Source: Paguma larvata
Lineage: Eukaryota; Chordata; Mammalia; Carnivora; Viverridae
Direction: 5' to 3'
Assembly (NCBI GenBank): GCA_030068075.1
Contig: CM057839.1
Span: 55,332,960-55,396,959 of the forward strand
DNA: 64,000 bases
The position numbers were made by a program, and so were the translations under genes. A model generated the notes under the pieces. That model was not told the origin of the DNA, did not search any database, and worked only from the letters and a program-made list of their open reading frames with translations. The stretch's first letter is position 1, and each line of letters starts with the position of its first letter. Shown here one piece after another: positions 13,371-25,608 of this stretch.

Positions 13371-13865
13371 AAATCAAGTTTTGTGGTGTGCTGTCTCAAA
13401 TGTATTGGAATATGGCTTAAGAAAATAGTGCGAAAGGTCTGGGAAAGTAGGATTCTCTCGAACTGTTGTAGTAGAGCAGTTAAGGGGACCTTTGTTATTA
13501 TTGGCTGTCAAGTTACATGACCGAAGCTCTCCGATGGCTGATTTCCTTGGAAGGATAAGTAGAAAAAAGAGGATGCACATAGACTTATGTTCATGTTCAT
13601 GCATTTCCATCTGCGTTCAAAAATCCCTAGAAATAGATGGAGAGACAGACGTCTTCAGATGACAATCAGAAATGTTCAGGCATCTTAAATTTTACTGTGA
13701 ATATCATGTATTCATGCAGTGTCCCTGGCGGAAGTCGATCTGAGCCTCCCGTTCTCATTTAAGTCAGTATGGATATCACTTTCTTTTCAGGTGGGGGGAA
13801 AATGTTAAAGGAACATTCGACTCGATGGAGTTGCGTGGAGGGCAAGGCAGGTGGAGTAGACACAC

Positions 13866-13918
13866 TTGCCCCGTAACAGGAAGCTAGTATTTGCCCCGTA
13901 ACACAAGGCTAGGGTCCA
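13866..13918 (+). repeat. Short imperfect tandem duplication
   Basis: TTGCCCCGTAACAGGAAGCT and TTGCCCCGTAACACAAGGCT are adjacent, with a period of about 26 bp. Confidence 0.75.
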
Positions 13919-13984
13919 TTCTACCTGGAACATGGCACCAGAAAGCGGGAGAATTACCGTTAGTGCCAATACATATTTAAAAAA

Positions 13985-14169
13985 AATTGTTAATGTTTAT
14001 TATTTTGAGGGAGAGACTGAGCAGGGGAGAGGCAGAGAGAGAGCGGGGTTAGAGAGAGAATCCCAAGCAGGCTCCACACTCAGTGCTAGTCTATCTCATG
14101 ACCATGAGATCATGACCTAAGCTGAAATCGAGGTCGGATGCTTAACCAACTGAGCCACCCAGGCACCCC
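13985..14169 (-). repeat. CAN-SINE
   Basis: Reverse copy, A-rich left end, GAGCCACCCAGGCACCCC at the right. Slightly shortened in the middle. Confidence 0.9.
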
Positions 14170-15430
14170 TCACTATGGCTTTCTTAGCCATTTGTGGTGG
14201 TTTGCCTATATGTCAGCAACAGTGTTTTACATGGTAGTGTTTTTCAGGACATAGGGCTCAGGCGTCTATAGTCTTAACACTGAAAACCCCAAATCTACAT
14301 TCTCGCCTCTGAAAGTGTGTGGCAAATTAATATTCCTTGTAGCATCTGATACTGCATTCTCTTTGAACATGTAATGCTCCCTTGATTTTGAACATTTGGC
14401 TCCATTTTGGAGTGAAAGAAAGGCATGATAAAATATTAAAGAGGAAATTTAAAGTAATTTTAATTTCTAGAGCCTTACCCTTTCAGTTGAAGAGCACTGA
14501 GGAAAAAGGAGAAGAAATAACTGAGAAGCGATGAGTTATTGATAACTACACTTTGAAATCTAATTACAGACATCGGGAGTGGTGGTTGCTGGCCATCGAG
14601 AGGATAAAAAAAGTGGAGTATTTTAAGCAAGGCTTTATTTATACTCGGGAGGAGACTGATAGGCTGTCACCGTGAGAAACGGGATCAGTCGCGGTGGCCA
14701 AATATGGTGCAGGTATGCACCCTGGAAGTCCGCAGCCAGCGAGTTCCGAGCCGCTGGAGACGCTCACAGTTTGCTGCTTTTGCTTTTCTGCGAGGTCTCT
14801 TCTCTGAAGCTGACCCTTCGCCTTCTCCAAACACAGCCCTCGGGTGTGGAACATGAGATGGACTGGTTTAGTGTCCAACAGCTGGTTCAAGATTCAGGGA
14901 CGTGATGATCGTGTTTCTGGTCTTGAAACCTGTTAACGTTTTTGAGTGATTGCCATCCCGAAGCAGTGGACGGCGTAACTGCTTTCCCGATTCGGCCTCA
15001 AAGTGGGCACCCGGATTTTGTGCGTGCACATAATCTCAATTGAATTACTGCTTTAAAAATTTCACATAAATTACTACTAGAAGCATATTCACGTAATTCG
15101 TATTTATACAATGCAAGCCGACCAAAATATCCTAGGCAACCTGAAGCAAGGTCCTGGGTAAAGGTCTCAGGCATGTAACGACGGGGGAGCGCAGGGGGAG
15201 AGGCTGATGAGGAAGAGGAAGTCCTCTGTCATTAGGGGAAAGGAGAGTGACACATTTTGCCAGGGTGGGTTTTTCAGAATGGAGCCAGCAGGAAAAAGGA
15301 AATGGTTCTTTATAGATATTGTTCACTGATGTGTGTATAAAGACAATTAACAGTCAAGGGTCGTATGCAAACTAGAAAGAAAAATGTAAAAACGCTACTC
15401 TGCCTTGAATGAGAGGCGAACAGGGTAGGC

Positions 15431-15464
15431 AACACACACACACACACACACACGCACACACACC
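15431..15464 (+). repeat. (CA)n microsatellite, interrupted once
   Basis: CA repeat with one CG interruption. Confidence 0.93.
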
Positions 15465-16149
15465 ACAACCCATAAAAACAAAATTAGGCGAGGTATCCTG
15501 TGAGAAAGGAAACGTGCTTGGTTTACTGCAGGTTGCACACCAAGCACAAATCAACTATTCGGACAGTAACGGCGACTACCACATACTTGTTTGCACCTGG
15601 CTGAGACTCATGTAGGGTGAGCCCGGAGTGTCCACACCACAGAACCTGCCCTGCTTTCTCTGGGGCCTTTTACACGCGTGCTCTGACAATTTCTTACCAG
15701 GTTTGTGATGACTGATGGTCTCACACCAGTATTGCTGTTACTCTTCGGAAACCAAATAGCAAATGAAGATAGTGTGACTCCTGGATATTCGTGTGTTCCC
15801 AGAGAAACAGTAGGAACCCGGCATTGGAGAAAATGGGAGAGAGAAAGTCACTCATGTGATTATATGTTCTAGTCCAGGTTTTCCAGACCGGGAATAGTTC
15901 CTTGGTTTGTATTAGCCTGAAATTGTATAGCCCGGGCCTGATTCTTCTTAGCGTGCCTTGGAGTGATCATCTTTATGTTTAATTGGTATATGTTTTCAAC
16001 GAGTGGAACATAAAACCGTATTTTAGAAGTGCCGGAAATTTTAGCAAAAGTAAGTAACTAAAACCAAGCTAAGCGCACTTTCTTTTTGGTCCCCTCCCCA
16101 CTGGTTTGCTGCATTAGCGGGTGGATACGATTTAATCTTTATGTAGGGG

Positions 16150-16325
16150 TTTAATGTTGGGCTGAGCACTTTTGCATTCATAGTCTCATGTCTCATGTTA
16201 GATAGGTATTATTACTTATGTTTTACGGTCAGCAAAACCCCGAGGGGTGAAACGTTCCACCTAAACTAAACGTTTGTGACAGAGATGAAATTTGAACCCA
16301 GGCTTTCTAATTCCATAGTTGGTGA
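16150..16325 (-). repeat. MIR fragment (antisense)
   Basis: GTTAGATAGGTATTATTACT, then a gap region and GAAATTTGAACCCAGGCTTT, the order expected of a reversed MIR. Confidence 0.6.
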
Positions 16326-17857
16326 CCTCTTCCCTAGTTGACTCGGTGAATATGTTATAAAAATCTTTCTATAAATTACTTCCTGCTAAGTGAGTTCTAT
16401 GCTCAATTATTAAGTGAACCCATACACTAAAAAGAGTTATTTATATTCCAGTGGAATAAAAAAATATGTATGGTGCCCTGATCATAAAATCACATGTAAG
16501 AATATAGTTTTTTTTTTTTTATAATCGCATCCTTTAGGGAAAATAACTTTCTGATAAACCAATGATAAATAATGTTAAGTACCACCATTAAGTCTGGAGA
16601 TGTGGGTATTAATAAGCAGCATTGTGAAAACGCATTAAAGTAAGACTCTCTGAAAGTAAAACCATATGGAAGTGACTTGGTTTGTGAATTCCTTAATTTA
16701 GGAATTACGTCAAGCGAGGGATAGTGGTACTTGAAGCCAAGAGAAATTTATCCTGTAAACTAAAGCTATCAGAAGTATTCAGATTATGTGGAGCTGCCTT
16801 GTTTCATCTTGACATGAGAAAATAGACCAATAAGTCTAGTAGGGAGTCATTCGACAGAGAAAGACGGATAAAAGCCTGCGATCTTCCCACCCCCCTGTCC
16901 CCGCTTCTGTGCCATCCGCCACCCAGACTGGGCAGGGAGAGTGACGAGAGCTGGGTGGGAAGGCTCAGGGCGCCACGACCAAATCTGTGATTTCTGAATG
17001 AGTAGCCATTTTCCCCCACTAATTTAATCTTCTGTAATGAGCGAGTTAAAAATTTTTTTAAATTTTGCTTTCAGACGGAGCTTACAGGGTAGATTTGAAA
17101 ATAAATGTTGGCCATTACCTTATTGGACCCTGTATGGCCTTATTTTAAACATTCTTTCTGCACAGGGCCTGTGTTTAGCACAGAGACCTCTGGGAGACAA
17201 GTGGGGGGCAGGAGAGCGGTTTGCAGCCCGAGGCACTTACTTGCTTGACAAAAATTGCTGCCAGATGAGTGGTTTCAAAAAAAAAAAAAAATCTCAGGCT
17301 GCGATGTGGTCTTTAGTGGGTAGAGGATTAAAGGGAACATAGTTTCTCCTGTCCTTTATAAATATCTGCTGGACAGCTAATGGGCTTTTTGTGTGCATGT
17401 GTATTTCCTATATCTGTTGGGGAAATCACAAGTAATAGAAGAACATCCAGCGATAAAATATATGAAGTAGAGCTCGAGAGAATAGATCAATAAAATATAA
17501 GAAAGATATGCCCAGGTCTGTGATATGCTGTATTATGACACCAGAGTTCTGGCATCTGGATTTTTCTACAGGTGAGAACGACATACAGTGTGTGGGGGGC
17601 ATGAGTAATAAACAGGCTATTCCATCAGCAACTTTTAGTATAAAAAGCTTGTACCCCCACCAAAAAAATCATGCTTATGTTTAATTATGCTTAAACTTAA
17701 AGTGCTTAAACCTAAAATTAATGCTAACATGTACACTTAAAATGCTTAAATGTTATTTTATTTTAAATGAGCAGTCATCCTAGAATTCCCATGAGAATAA
17801 TCCCACGTACTCTCAAATACTCATGCTTCTGAATGAGAAGAGACTTCACTGCATTGC

Positions 17858-18082
17858 TTTTTTTCCCCCTAAGTTTATTTATTTATTTCGAGGGAGAGAG
17901 AGCATTAGCACAGGAGAAGCGAAGAGAGAGAGAGAGAAGGAGGGTAAGAGAGAATCTTGAGCAGGCTCTGTGCTGTCAGTGTGGAGCCCAGCTTGGGGCT
18001 CGAGCTCGCGAATCATGAAATCACGACCTGAGCCGAAATCAAGAGTCAGATGCTCAACCGACTGAGCCACCCAGCCATGCCC
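17858..18082 (-). repeat. CAN-SINE
   Basis: Reverse copy ending ACTGAGCCACCCAGCCATGC, with a CT-rich core read as GAGAGAGA. Full length, diverged at the head. Confidence 0.9.
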
Positions 18083-18403
18083 ACATTACTTAATGGTATT
18101 ATAAATGGCTCTCTCAATTCAGTATCTGTCAATCTGACGAGATACCTACGTTAAGGTGAGACTGGAAATAGTTTAAATCTGAGTTTCCAAGCAGAGAAAC
18201 GTGGGAAGAATCTTGACTGTGATTGTCAATTCGTGAAAATAAGAATGTAGAAATTTTTGAAACTAGTAATCTTTGTTTCCTTATCTTCTCTTCAAAAGGA
18301 AGTTTAAATATGTCTCCAAAATTTTTTTAAATGCCTTATTAACATTTTTTTAACCAGTCCTCACTTTTTGAAATTACATACTAATAAATATTTTATAACC
18401 ACA

Positions 18404-18622
18404 GCGGCGCATGGGCGGCTCAGTTGGTTAAGTGTCAGACTCCTGATTTCTGCTCAGGTCACGATCTCACGGTTCCTGGGATCGAACCCTGCTTTGGGCT
18501 CCATGCTGACAGCGCAGAGCCTGCTTGGGATTCTCTCTCTCCCTCTCTTGCTGCCCCTCCCCTGCTCTCGTGTGTGCACACACTCTCTCAAAAACAAATC
18601 AATGAAACTTTTAAAAAACAAG
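18404..18622 (+). repeat. CAN-SINE with 19-bp target-site duplication
   Basis: Forward copy starting GCGCATGGGCGGCTCAG. The flanks TAAATATTTTATAACCACA (18385-18403) and the same word with one mismatch (18623-18641) form the duplication. The sequence is closer to an older SINEC subfamily. Confidence 0.92.
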
Positions 18623-18724
18623 TAAATATTTTATAAACACAAATTACATTCCAAATTATTTATGTGCCGCCTTTTAATAAACTTAGTTCTCTTCCCAGAG
18701 GTAGTGTCTAAGGAGGTTTTTGGT

Positions 18725-18754
18725 TTTTTTTGTTTGTTTGTTTGTTTTTTTTTG
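18725..18754 (+). repeat. (TTTG)n short repeat
   Basis: Four TTTG units followed by a T-run. Confidence 0.8.
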
Positions 18755-19329
18755 GAGCTTGAAGGAAGCTGGCTCCCATCAGAGCACCAGGAAGTCCCCC
18801 TCGACCAGCCAGAATGGCCCCTCTGGCTCCCGTGGGTGCATGTCGGAAACTGGAAGACAGGCTGGCAGCCTTAGTAACCCCTTCCACTGCCCTCGGAAAT
18901 CAGGAGAAAGTGCCTGGGTGGGCCCCTCACCCTATTTTCACCTGTCACTCTAACCAGGGGGAGGTGAAAAGCAAGCTGGTCCTTCCAGTGCCATGGCCCT
19001 CCCCCCACCTGCCCCCTGTAGGGTTTTCCATCTTCTCCCTCCCTCTGCTGGACCCTCTCAGAGAAACCTCTCTCCTTCTGCTTCCTTTCTGGAAATGGCT
19101 TTCTTTGTAAATCTGAGCAATGGAGGAAAGATTGGCTGTATCGTTTCTTGATAAAATGTATTACCCGGGCACTGGGTACCTGGAAGAGAAGAAATGTCAG
19201 GATAGTTACAGGGGCTCATCCACATTAGAAAGCTTCTTACCAGAGCACACCACCTGTTTTTTTTCTCAGCCCCTCAGCTAGAGATGCCCTTTGTTTAGCC
19301 AGATTCCCACCTCCTCATATGGGGGAGTA

Positions 19330-19440
19330 GGAGAGGAAAACCTTTCATTAAGATATAATACATACGGAAAAGTGCAGCGCTCTTAAGTACACAACTCAGT
19401 GAATGTTCGCAAACAGAGGCACTCATGTAACCAGTATCCA
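19330..19440 (-). mobile_element. Old L1-type fragment
   Basis: AAGATATAATACATACGGAA, then GTACACAACTCAGTGAATGT and CCAGTATCCAGATGAAG, matching the same class of old L1 3' sequence as at 49310. Confidence 0.5.
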
Positions 19441-19454
19441 GATGAAGTTTATCT

Positions 19455-19760
19455 TTTTACAGTGAGATCTATTTCTTAATTATAAAAGCACTTGGTAGGA
19501 ATTTTGGAAAACTCGGCAAAGTATAAGAAAGAAAATGTAAAAAACACTCATCATACCTAATCTCCTCCCCCCGCCCATGACTACTGATAACATTTTGTGT
19601 GCTTTCAGGCTGTCTGTCCGTCCGCCTTGCACACACAGATTTATGGGTACCTATTCGTGCACACAGTACCACAGCCTCGACGCTTCATGCATGTGTGCAT
19701 GTATGCACAAAAGAAGTTCTAAACAGTTGCAATAGCAAGAGAAACATATTTTTAGATATT
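19455..19760. repeat. Unassigned old interspersed repeat
   Basis: AATTATAAAAGCACTTGGTA, TTTTGGAAAACTCGGCAAAG and ACTGATAACATTTTGTGTGC follow a pattern common to many mammalian introns; family not assigned. Confidence 0.4.
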
Positions 19761-20550
19761 CCACTGCCTGGTCAAAGATGATTCACAGACTTCATTTATC
19801 CATTATTTCCCCATTTCTCAGCAAATCAAACATTGATAACAGGAAGTTCGGATGCTTCTGGATAGAGACCTCTTCCTGCAAACAAGAGTCTGCAAAACCA
19901 GACTTTTCTGGGTGCCCTGTGAAATTGAACCCCTCGGGGCTCCAGCTTCACTTTTGCCAGAAGGCCAACGTTCCTTTTTTTTTTTTTCCTTTTAATTGCG
20001 CCTTTGCAGATGCCCAAATAGACTTTTTAGCACAGTGAGTCTTGTGTTAGCAAAAGGAAGCAGAGTCAAAACGTTGGAAATTGGGCTGGTGGCCTTTTGT
20101 AAGTGGCAGCAAAATGATCTTCCCCATCCCTGTAACACGGACGGGAGGATGCCTTCATGGTGCTCGCTTCTCGCTGAGTTTCCTGCTACATTGTCAGGAA
20201 GAGAAGAGTTGGCACCAGCTTCCCGTTGCTATTGGTGACGCGGGGCATGGTGCCCATCTGCCTCCTGGCTGGCCGAGGACTCCGCTTCTGCAGGGGGCTT
20301 CATGGGGTTCCTCGCGCTGGGAAAAGTTGTTTCCCGCAGAACTTCCTATGCCTGTCTTTGCTCGAAATATATTTTATTATCTTTTGTGCTTGGGATTCGA
20401 GGGATTACCCATACAAATCTTGATCGGAACGTTCGTATTTGTCAGACGTCTTCTCCCATCACGCCTTTCTTCTTGCTTATTCACAAACATAATCAGAAGC
20501 AGTACGACGTGGCTCGTGTGTTTACTGGTGTTCTTGTATTGTCTTTGCAG

Positions 20551-20677
20551 TCGAAATCAGCTGTCTGCCCTGCCTGCCTGCCTGTGTGGTCTGCCTCTCA
20601 AAGTCTTAATCGCAAGTAACAACAAACTTGGATCGCTGCCAGAAGAGATAGGTCAGCTCAAACAGTTAATGGAGTTG
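20551..20677 (+). CDS. LRCH1: LRCH1 coding exon 1 of window (leucine-rich repeats)
   Basis: 127 nt. The acceptor is a pyrimidine-rich stretch ending ttgcag and the donor is TTG|gtatgt. The first base completes a split Ser codon, and 42 residues follow, starting RNQLSALPACLCGL and ending EEIGQLKQLMEL. These form the end of one LRR and a full next repeat with the LxxLxxSNNKLxxLPxxIxxL pattern typical of the LRCH and plant-like intracellular LRR class. The repeats form the curved protein-binding surface of LRCH1. The exon ends in phase 0 at the conserved Leu before the next repeat. The frame is open for about 470 nt into the upstream intron, but the acceptor fits the protein family boundary exactly. 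Confidence 0.96.
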
Positions 20678-20844
20678 GTATGTTACTGATTTTTAAGATG
20701 CTCTATTTATCTGTTGACTGATCATAATCTATCAAGCTAGTCAGGAAGGCTCTCTGCTACAAGTTGGACAGGGAGGCGCATATGTTGTTGGAGGGCTGTG
20801 TGTGATAAAGACATTAAGACGGGAGAGGAACAATCTCGGCTTTG

Positions 20845-20945
20845 CTGTGGCCAACACAGTTCCTGAAATTTACAGATTTCCTGTAGTTTACACTTCCTGA
20901 AGGTCACAGGATTTACAGTTCCTAAAGTTTACAGGTTATCCTGTG
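20845..20945 (+). repeat. Imperfect short tandem repeats after an LRCH1 exon
   Basis: The words TTCCTGAAATTTACAG, TCCTGTAGTTTACAC, TTCCTGAAGGTCACAGG and TTCCTAAAGTTTACAGG follow one another, a decayed minisatellite with a unit of roughly 15-25 bp. Confidence 0.6.
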
Positions 20946-22439
20946 GTAACTAGATCAGTTTTTTCCAGATCGCATAGACATTTGTGATAAACTATGGATA
21001 CACTGGCAAAATAATGCACAAATAAGTTAGTAGGGCAAACTTTACATGAATGTAAATAATTCAGAAAAAAGAGGGCTCTGATTCTGTATGTGTTTTAGTA
21101 ACCATTGCCCCAAAGTGATGTAACTCTAAAATGTGACCGTATCCTCAGAGACAAAAAAGCAACAAATGTGATAGACGGGTAGAGATGGGTTGTTAGTGTG
21201 TCCCTGAGACCAAGATACACTGTTCCATTTCAGGTCTTTCACTACTAATTGAGTCACTTACCTTGTTTCTAAGATGGGAAAGAAGGAATCCCATCCAGGT
21301 AAGATGGGTGAATGACAAGGCAAGAATAAGCAGTCAGGCTGAAATATAATGGCCAGAATTTCTCCTTTAAGCAAGCATAATTGCATACTGACTTGTGTCA
21401 AGCACAAAGCTGAATGCTGTGATTACAACCATGGAAACGACACAGTCCCTTTCTTCAATTAGATTCCAGTCTAGAACATTGATGGCCATGACTTTTTATT
21501 GGGTGCCAACTTCAGTTAAGTTCTTAAAGGCCACGCAGACCACCATGGTGATGACTGAGGCCCAGATAGAGAGTGCTGTCATCCCTTCATCATGTCTGCA
21601 GTGGGAGTTGGTTAGGAAGGTGACATATGTATCAGCTTTGATTTTAGTATAGAAATGAGTTCTTCCTGTATAAAAGCATTAAAAGGTAAATAAAGAGTGT
21701 CTTTTTCAGGACTCACGTGATAGTAGTATCTGAAACGTATTCCAAGGCAAGGGAAAACAAAAGCGAAAATAAACTATTGAGTCTACACCAAAATGGAAAA
21801 CTTTTGCACAGCAAAGGAAACTATCAACAGAAGAGAAAGGCAACCTAGTGAATTGGAGAATATATTTGCAAATGATTTATTCAATAAGGAGGTAATATCC
21901 AAAATATATAAAGAACTTATGCAGCTCAACACCAAAAAAAATAACCCAAAAACTGAATTAGAAATGGGCAGAGGATCTGAATAGACACTTCTCCAAAGAA
22001 GACCTACAGATGATGGCTGGCCAACAGACACATGAAAATATGCTCAGTATCACTGATCATCAGGGAAATGCCAATCCGAACCACAATGAGAAAGCACTTC
22101 ATACCAGTCAGAACGGCTAGTATTATTAAGACAAAAAATAACAAGTGTTGGCAAGGATGTGGAGAAAAGGGAACCTACACACACTGTTGGTGGGAGTGTA
22201 AACTCAGGCAGCCGCCATGGAAAACAGTATGGAGGTTCCTCAAAAACTTAAAAATAGAATTACCATATGGTCCAGTAATTCCACTACTGGGTATTTACCC
22301 AAAGAATACAAAAACACTAATTGGAAAAGATACATGCATCCCTATGTTCATTGCAGCATTATTTATAGTAGCCAGGATATGGAGGGCATCCAAGGACAGT
22401 CGACAGGTCAGTGAATAAAGTAGTATGTGTGTATGTGTA

Positions 22440-22480
22440 TATACACACACACACTCAGACGCACGCACACACACACACAA
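22440..22480 (+). repeat. Interrupted (CA)n repeat inside L1
   Basis: CA-rich stretch with AGACG and GCACG interruptions at a usual site in L1 3' sequence. Confidence 0.8.
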
Positions 22481-22621
22481 TGACATATTATTTAGCCTTA
22501 CAAAATGAATGAAATCTCATCATTTGCGGCAACATAGATGGACCTAGAGAGTATGAAATAAGTCAGACACAGGAAGATAAATACCATATGGTTTCACTTA
22601 TATTTTGAATAAAAAAAAAGT

Positions 22622-22738
22622 TAAGGGGTGCCTGCATGGTCAGTGAAGCTTTGGACTCTTCATTTTGGCTCAAGTCATGATCTCATCTCTTTCTATAAAT
22701 AAACAAATAAATAGATTAATTAATTAATTTCATGTTAA
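22622..22738 (+). repeat. CAN-SINE fragment nested in L1
   Basis: Short forward piece (GGGGTGCCTGCATGGTCAG, then CAAGTCATGATCTCATCTC and an ATAAATAA tail). The centre is deleted. It interrupts the plus-strand L1 3' end. Confidence 0.75.
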
Positions 22739-23069
22739 AAAAATAAAACGAAAACTCAGAAATAGACTCATAAATACAGGGAATAAACTGCAGTTGCCCG
22801 AGGGGAGGGGGTCAGGAGGATGTATGGAGTAGGTGAACGGGATCAGGAAGTGCAAACTGTCAGTTAGAAAATAAGTCACAGAGATGAAAAGTACAGGATA
22901 GGGAATATGAGTCTGTGATATAATACTGCAGTAACACTGTATGGTGTCAGTTGGTGACCACACTTATCTTGTTGAACACTGGACGATGAATAGAATTGTT
23001 AAATGACTATGTTGTGCACCTGAAATTAATACAATATTGTATATCAACTATACCTAAATAATTTCTTTA

Positions 23070-23254
23070 AACTTTTTTAAGTTTTTTATTTATTTTTTAA
23101 ATGCTTCACGTCAGTGGGGAGGAACACAGAGAGAGGGAGAGAGAGAATCCCAGGCAGCCTCCGACACAGGGCTTGATCTCACAACCACGAGATCGTGACC
23201 TGAGCCGATGTCAAGACGCAGACACTTAACCGACTGAGCCACCCAGCTGCCCCA
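23070..23254 (-). repeat. CAN-SINE
   Basis: Reverse copy, T-rich left, CCGACTGAGCCACCCAGCTG at the right. It sits exactly at the 3' end of the plus-strand L1, probably inserted in its A-rich tail. Confidence 0.9.
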
Positions 23255-24059
23255 ATAATGTATATATTTTCGAAGATGCCGGGGTCTTCCTGTCCCTCAG
23301 CATCTGGACATCTGATCAGGGATCATGAATGTCTAGAACAAGACCCTGGAAAGTTGCCAGAAGCCTTGGAAGTGGTTTGTTTTCTCACTTAGCTTTCTGT
23401 ACTTCTCCATACAGTGGAGCTGTCTCACCCACAGATCCCAAGTTTAAATGTCCTCTGACTTAAGCACTAGCTGGTCTGTCTCAGCCCTGGTGTCTAAGTG
23501 CAAGAGGCGAGATTTGTGTTGGATGTCCTCTCCTGACTGAGTCAGTGATACACGAGACACATAGTCACATGACCCAGACACACGGCTGCTTTGCTGCCAA
23601 CGAGAGGGGCGGTTCTGGAAGAAGATGGATATTAATTTGGGTAGGTACCCCTACCCCCAAATTTGCTATTACAAGAAATCTGTGCATGGGGTTAGGGAAC
23701 GATTAAATCTGCCTTGGAGTTGGGAAGGGTTTGTAAGGGAGGAGGCCTTTGAGAGGCCCCTTGCAGAAGTCCGTGTGGGGTTTTCTAAATGCAGAAAGGA
23801 AGACAGGGACGGAGGAAGCACTTAAGAGAGAAGGGATGGCTGGTGCGAAGTCAAGACAGCCTGGAGGAGGTGGCTTGCTTGGGAAGTGGGAAGCAGCTGT
23901 ATCCTGCTGAGGCTGGGTAGATGAGGCTAGGTGCTCCGTTTTCACAGCCACGGCCTTCGAGGTAGGCCGCCATCCGCTCCCCCTCCATCATTCACCTCCT
24001 GTCCCCGGCCCCTTTAGTTCCAGCCATCGGGGAGTGCACCTGGTGCATGTCCGCTTCTA

Positions 24060-24375
24060 GACTTTGAAACACATCACTGCCTCTGTGTGGACAGTTTCTT
24101 CCCTCTCCTCTTCTCTTGGTCAGTTCTTAATCAAGTTAGATCTCACTTCCTCCAAAAAGCCTTCCCAAACCCTGCAAGCCAGAGTTAGGCGCTCCTAACG
24201 CAAGCACGCTCTTGTTAGCCACTGAATTCTGTGCAATCACACTTTCTTCTCACTTGGCATTCTCCGCCCATCTCTCCTGACATCTCGAAAGCTGCCAAAG
24301 GACAGGAACTTGCTGTTGTACCTGGACTTGGCACAGAGTAGACACCCAATAAATATTTGCTGAATGCTGCTGTCA
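24060..24375 (+). repeat. L2 fragment
   Basis: CCAAAAAGCCTTCCCAAACC followed by CTTGGCACAGAGTAGACACC and CAATAAATATTTGCTGAATG, the usual L2 3' end in the forward direction. Confidence 0.75.
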
Positions 24376-25400
24376 AGTAGTGGAAAGTGGACTGTGAAGG
24401 TGGGTTGGTACAGTCAGTGAAGATTCCCAAGTGCTCAGTCTGGCGGGGGGATGACTGTCTTACAATGCAACTTAATTCAGAAGGTACCATCTTAATTGGT
24501 TCCAGAAAACAAAACAATAATACAGAATAATGCTTTGGATGAAACTGAGAGTTTTATACTTTTTTTCTTTTTAAAGAATTCTTCTTTTAGCAGTCTGATA
24601 AACCACAAAATCCAGGTCTGCTAGGATTTGGATTAGGTCTTCCAGGCACAATATGAATAATAAGTTGGCTTCTTCCCCACTTCTCGGACTCCCACAGACG
24701 GGGGGCACACCGGGGAGGTCAGTCTTCTGGAACCTGTCGGCAGATGGAATGTGTTTCTGTCCCACTGCACCCTGCGCTTAAGCCGACGGCATGCCCTGCA
24801 TCAGACCAGCTCATCTGCGGATAGGTGGCCATGTGCTGAGCCTGGAGTCAGTCCCCACCCGAGCAGGGCTTTCCTCGGATGCTCTTCTCAGCTGCGGGGC
24901 TGGCGTTGTGGCAGCGGTGGTGCAGCAGTGTCTCCTGTCTCCCGCCTCGGGACACACAGGCTGTGGGGGTGGCTGTAAGGGACTCCTTGAGCTCTTCTTG
25001 GGCACCCTGTCCAGAGCCGAGCTCTAGCAAAGGCTGACCTGCCTCTTAGCTGCACTGCTGTTTCGTGTAACTATTTACTTAGCATTGCGATCAACTGGCT
25101 CTGGTATCTTTTCTCCACCAGCAATAGCCTGCTGGATCCTTGAATAGGAATCCTAGACTGTGAGAGCCATTGGGGTTTTAAAAGCATCTAGTCCAAGCTC
25201 TTGACATCTTACAAAGGTAGAGAGAAGCCTAAGGTGGAGAGACAGTGTGTGACGTACAGAAGTTCACTTGGGTGTAGCTAATTTATAACCTAAGCTAAAA
25301 CACCCTCACCCAGCCCCGTTTGATGGAAAGGTAATGCAAGAAGCAAATTTTATTTTATTTTAATTTATTTTATTTCATTTTAAAATTTTAATTCTATTCT

Positions 25401-25608
25401 ATTTTTTTTTAAGTTTATTTATTTTGAGAGAGAGAGAGAAAGTGCATGGGAGGGGCAGAGAGAGAGGGAGGGAGAGAGAATCCCAAGCAGGCTCCCCACT
25501 GTCAGCACAGAGCCTGACGTGGGGCTCGAGCCCATGAACCGTGAGATCATGACCTGAGCCAAAATCAAGAGTCAGATGCTGAGCCAACGGAACCACCCAG
25601 ATGCCTCT
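25401..25608 (-). repeat. CAN-SINE
   Basis: Reverse copy with TTCTATTCT on both sides (25392-25400 and 25610-25618), a plausible short target-site duplication. It abuts the minus-strand L1. Confidence 0.9.

Larger units (their letters stand above)
1..20550 (+). other. LRCH1: Upstream LRCH1 intron (3' part)
   Basis: I found no LRCH1 exon upstream of 20551. The preceding LRR exon, which should encode the repeat ending in NLS, is not recognisable here. The stretch holds seven SINEs, a long antisense L1 remnant (6720-8660), MIR pieces, CA/TG repeats and a G-quadruplex motif at 4808. Unique sequence without a recognisable element includes most of 1-1640, 1851-5391, 8661-11123, 14170-16150 and 16330-17857. 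The intron ends in phase 2. Confidence 0.8.
21740..23069 (+). mobile_element. L1 remnant, end of ORF2 plus 3' UTR (sense)
   Basis: 5'-truncated copy. The end of ORF2 is recognisable (TTTTGCACAGCAAAGGAAAC near 21801; translated [17 protein letters not shown] near 22155) but is broken by frame shifts and by a CA repeat (22440-22480). The 3' UTR runs to TATCAACTATACCTAAATAA and is split by the SINE fragment at 22622-22738. Non-functional. Confidence 0.85.

Noticed and set aside
22032..22418. 128-codon plus-strand frame
   Set aside because: It is the C-terminal part of a broken L1 ORF2, not a host gene.
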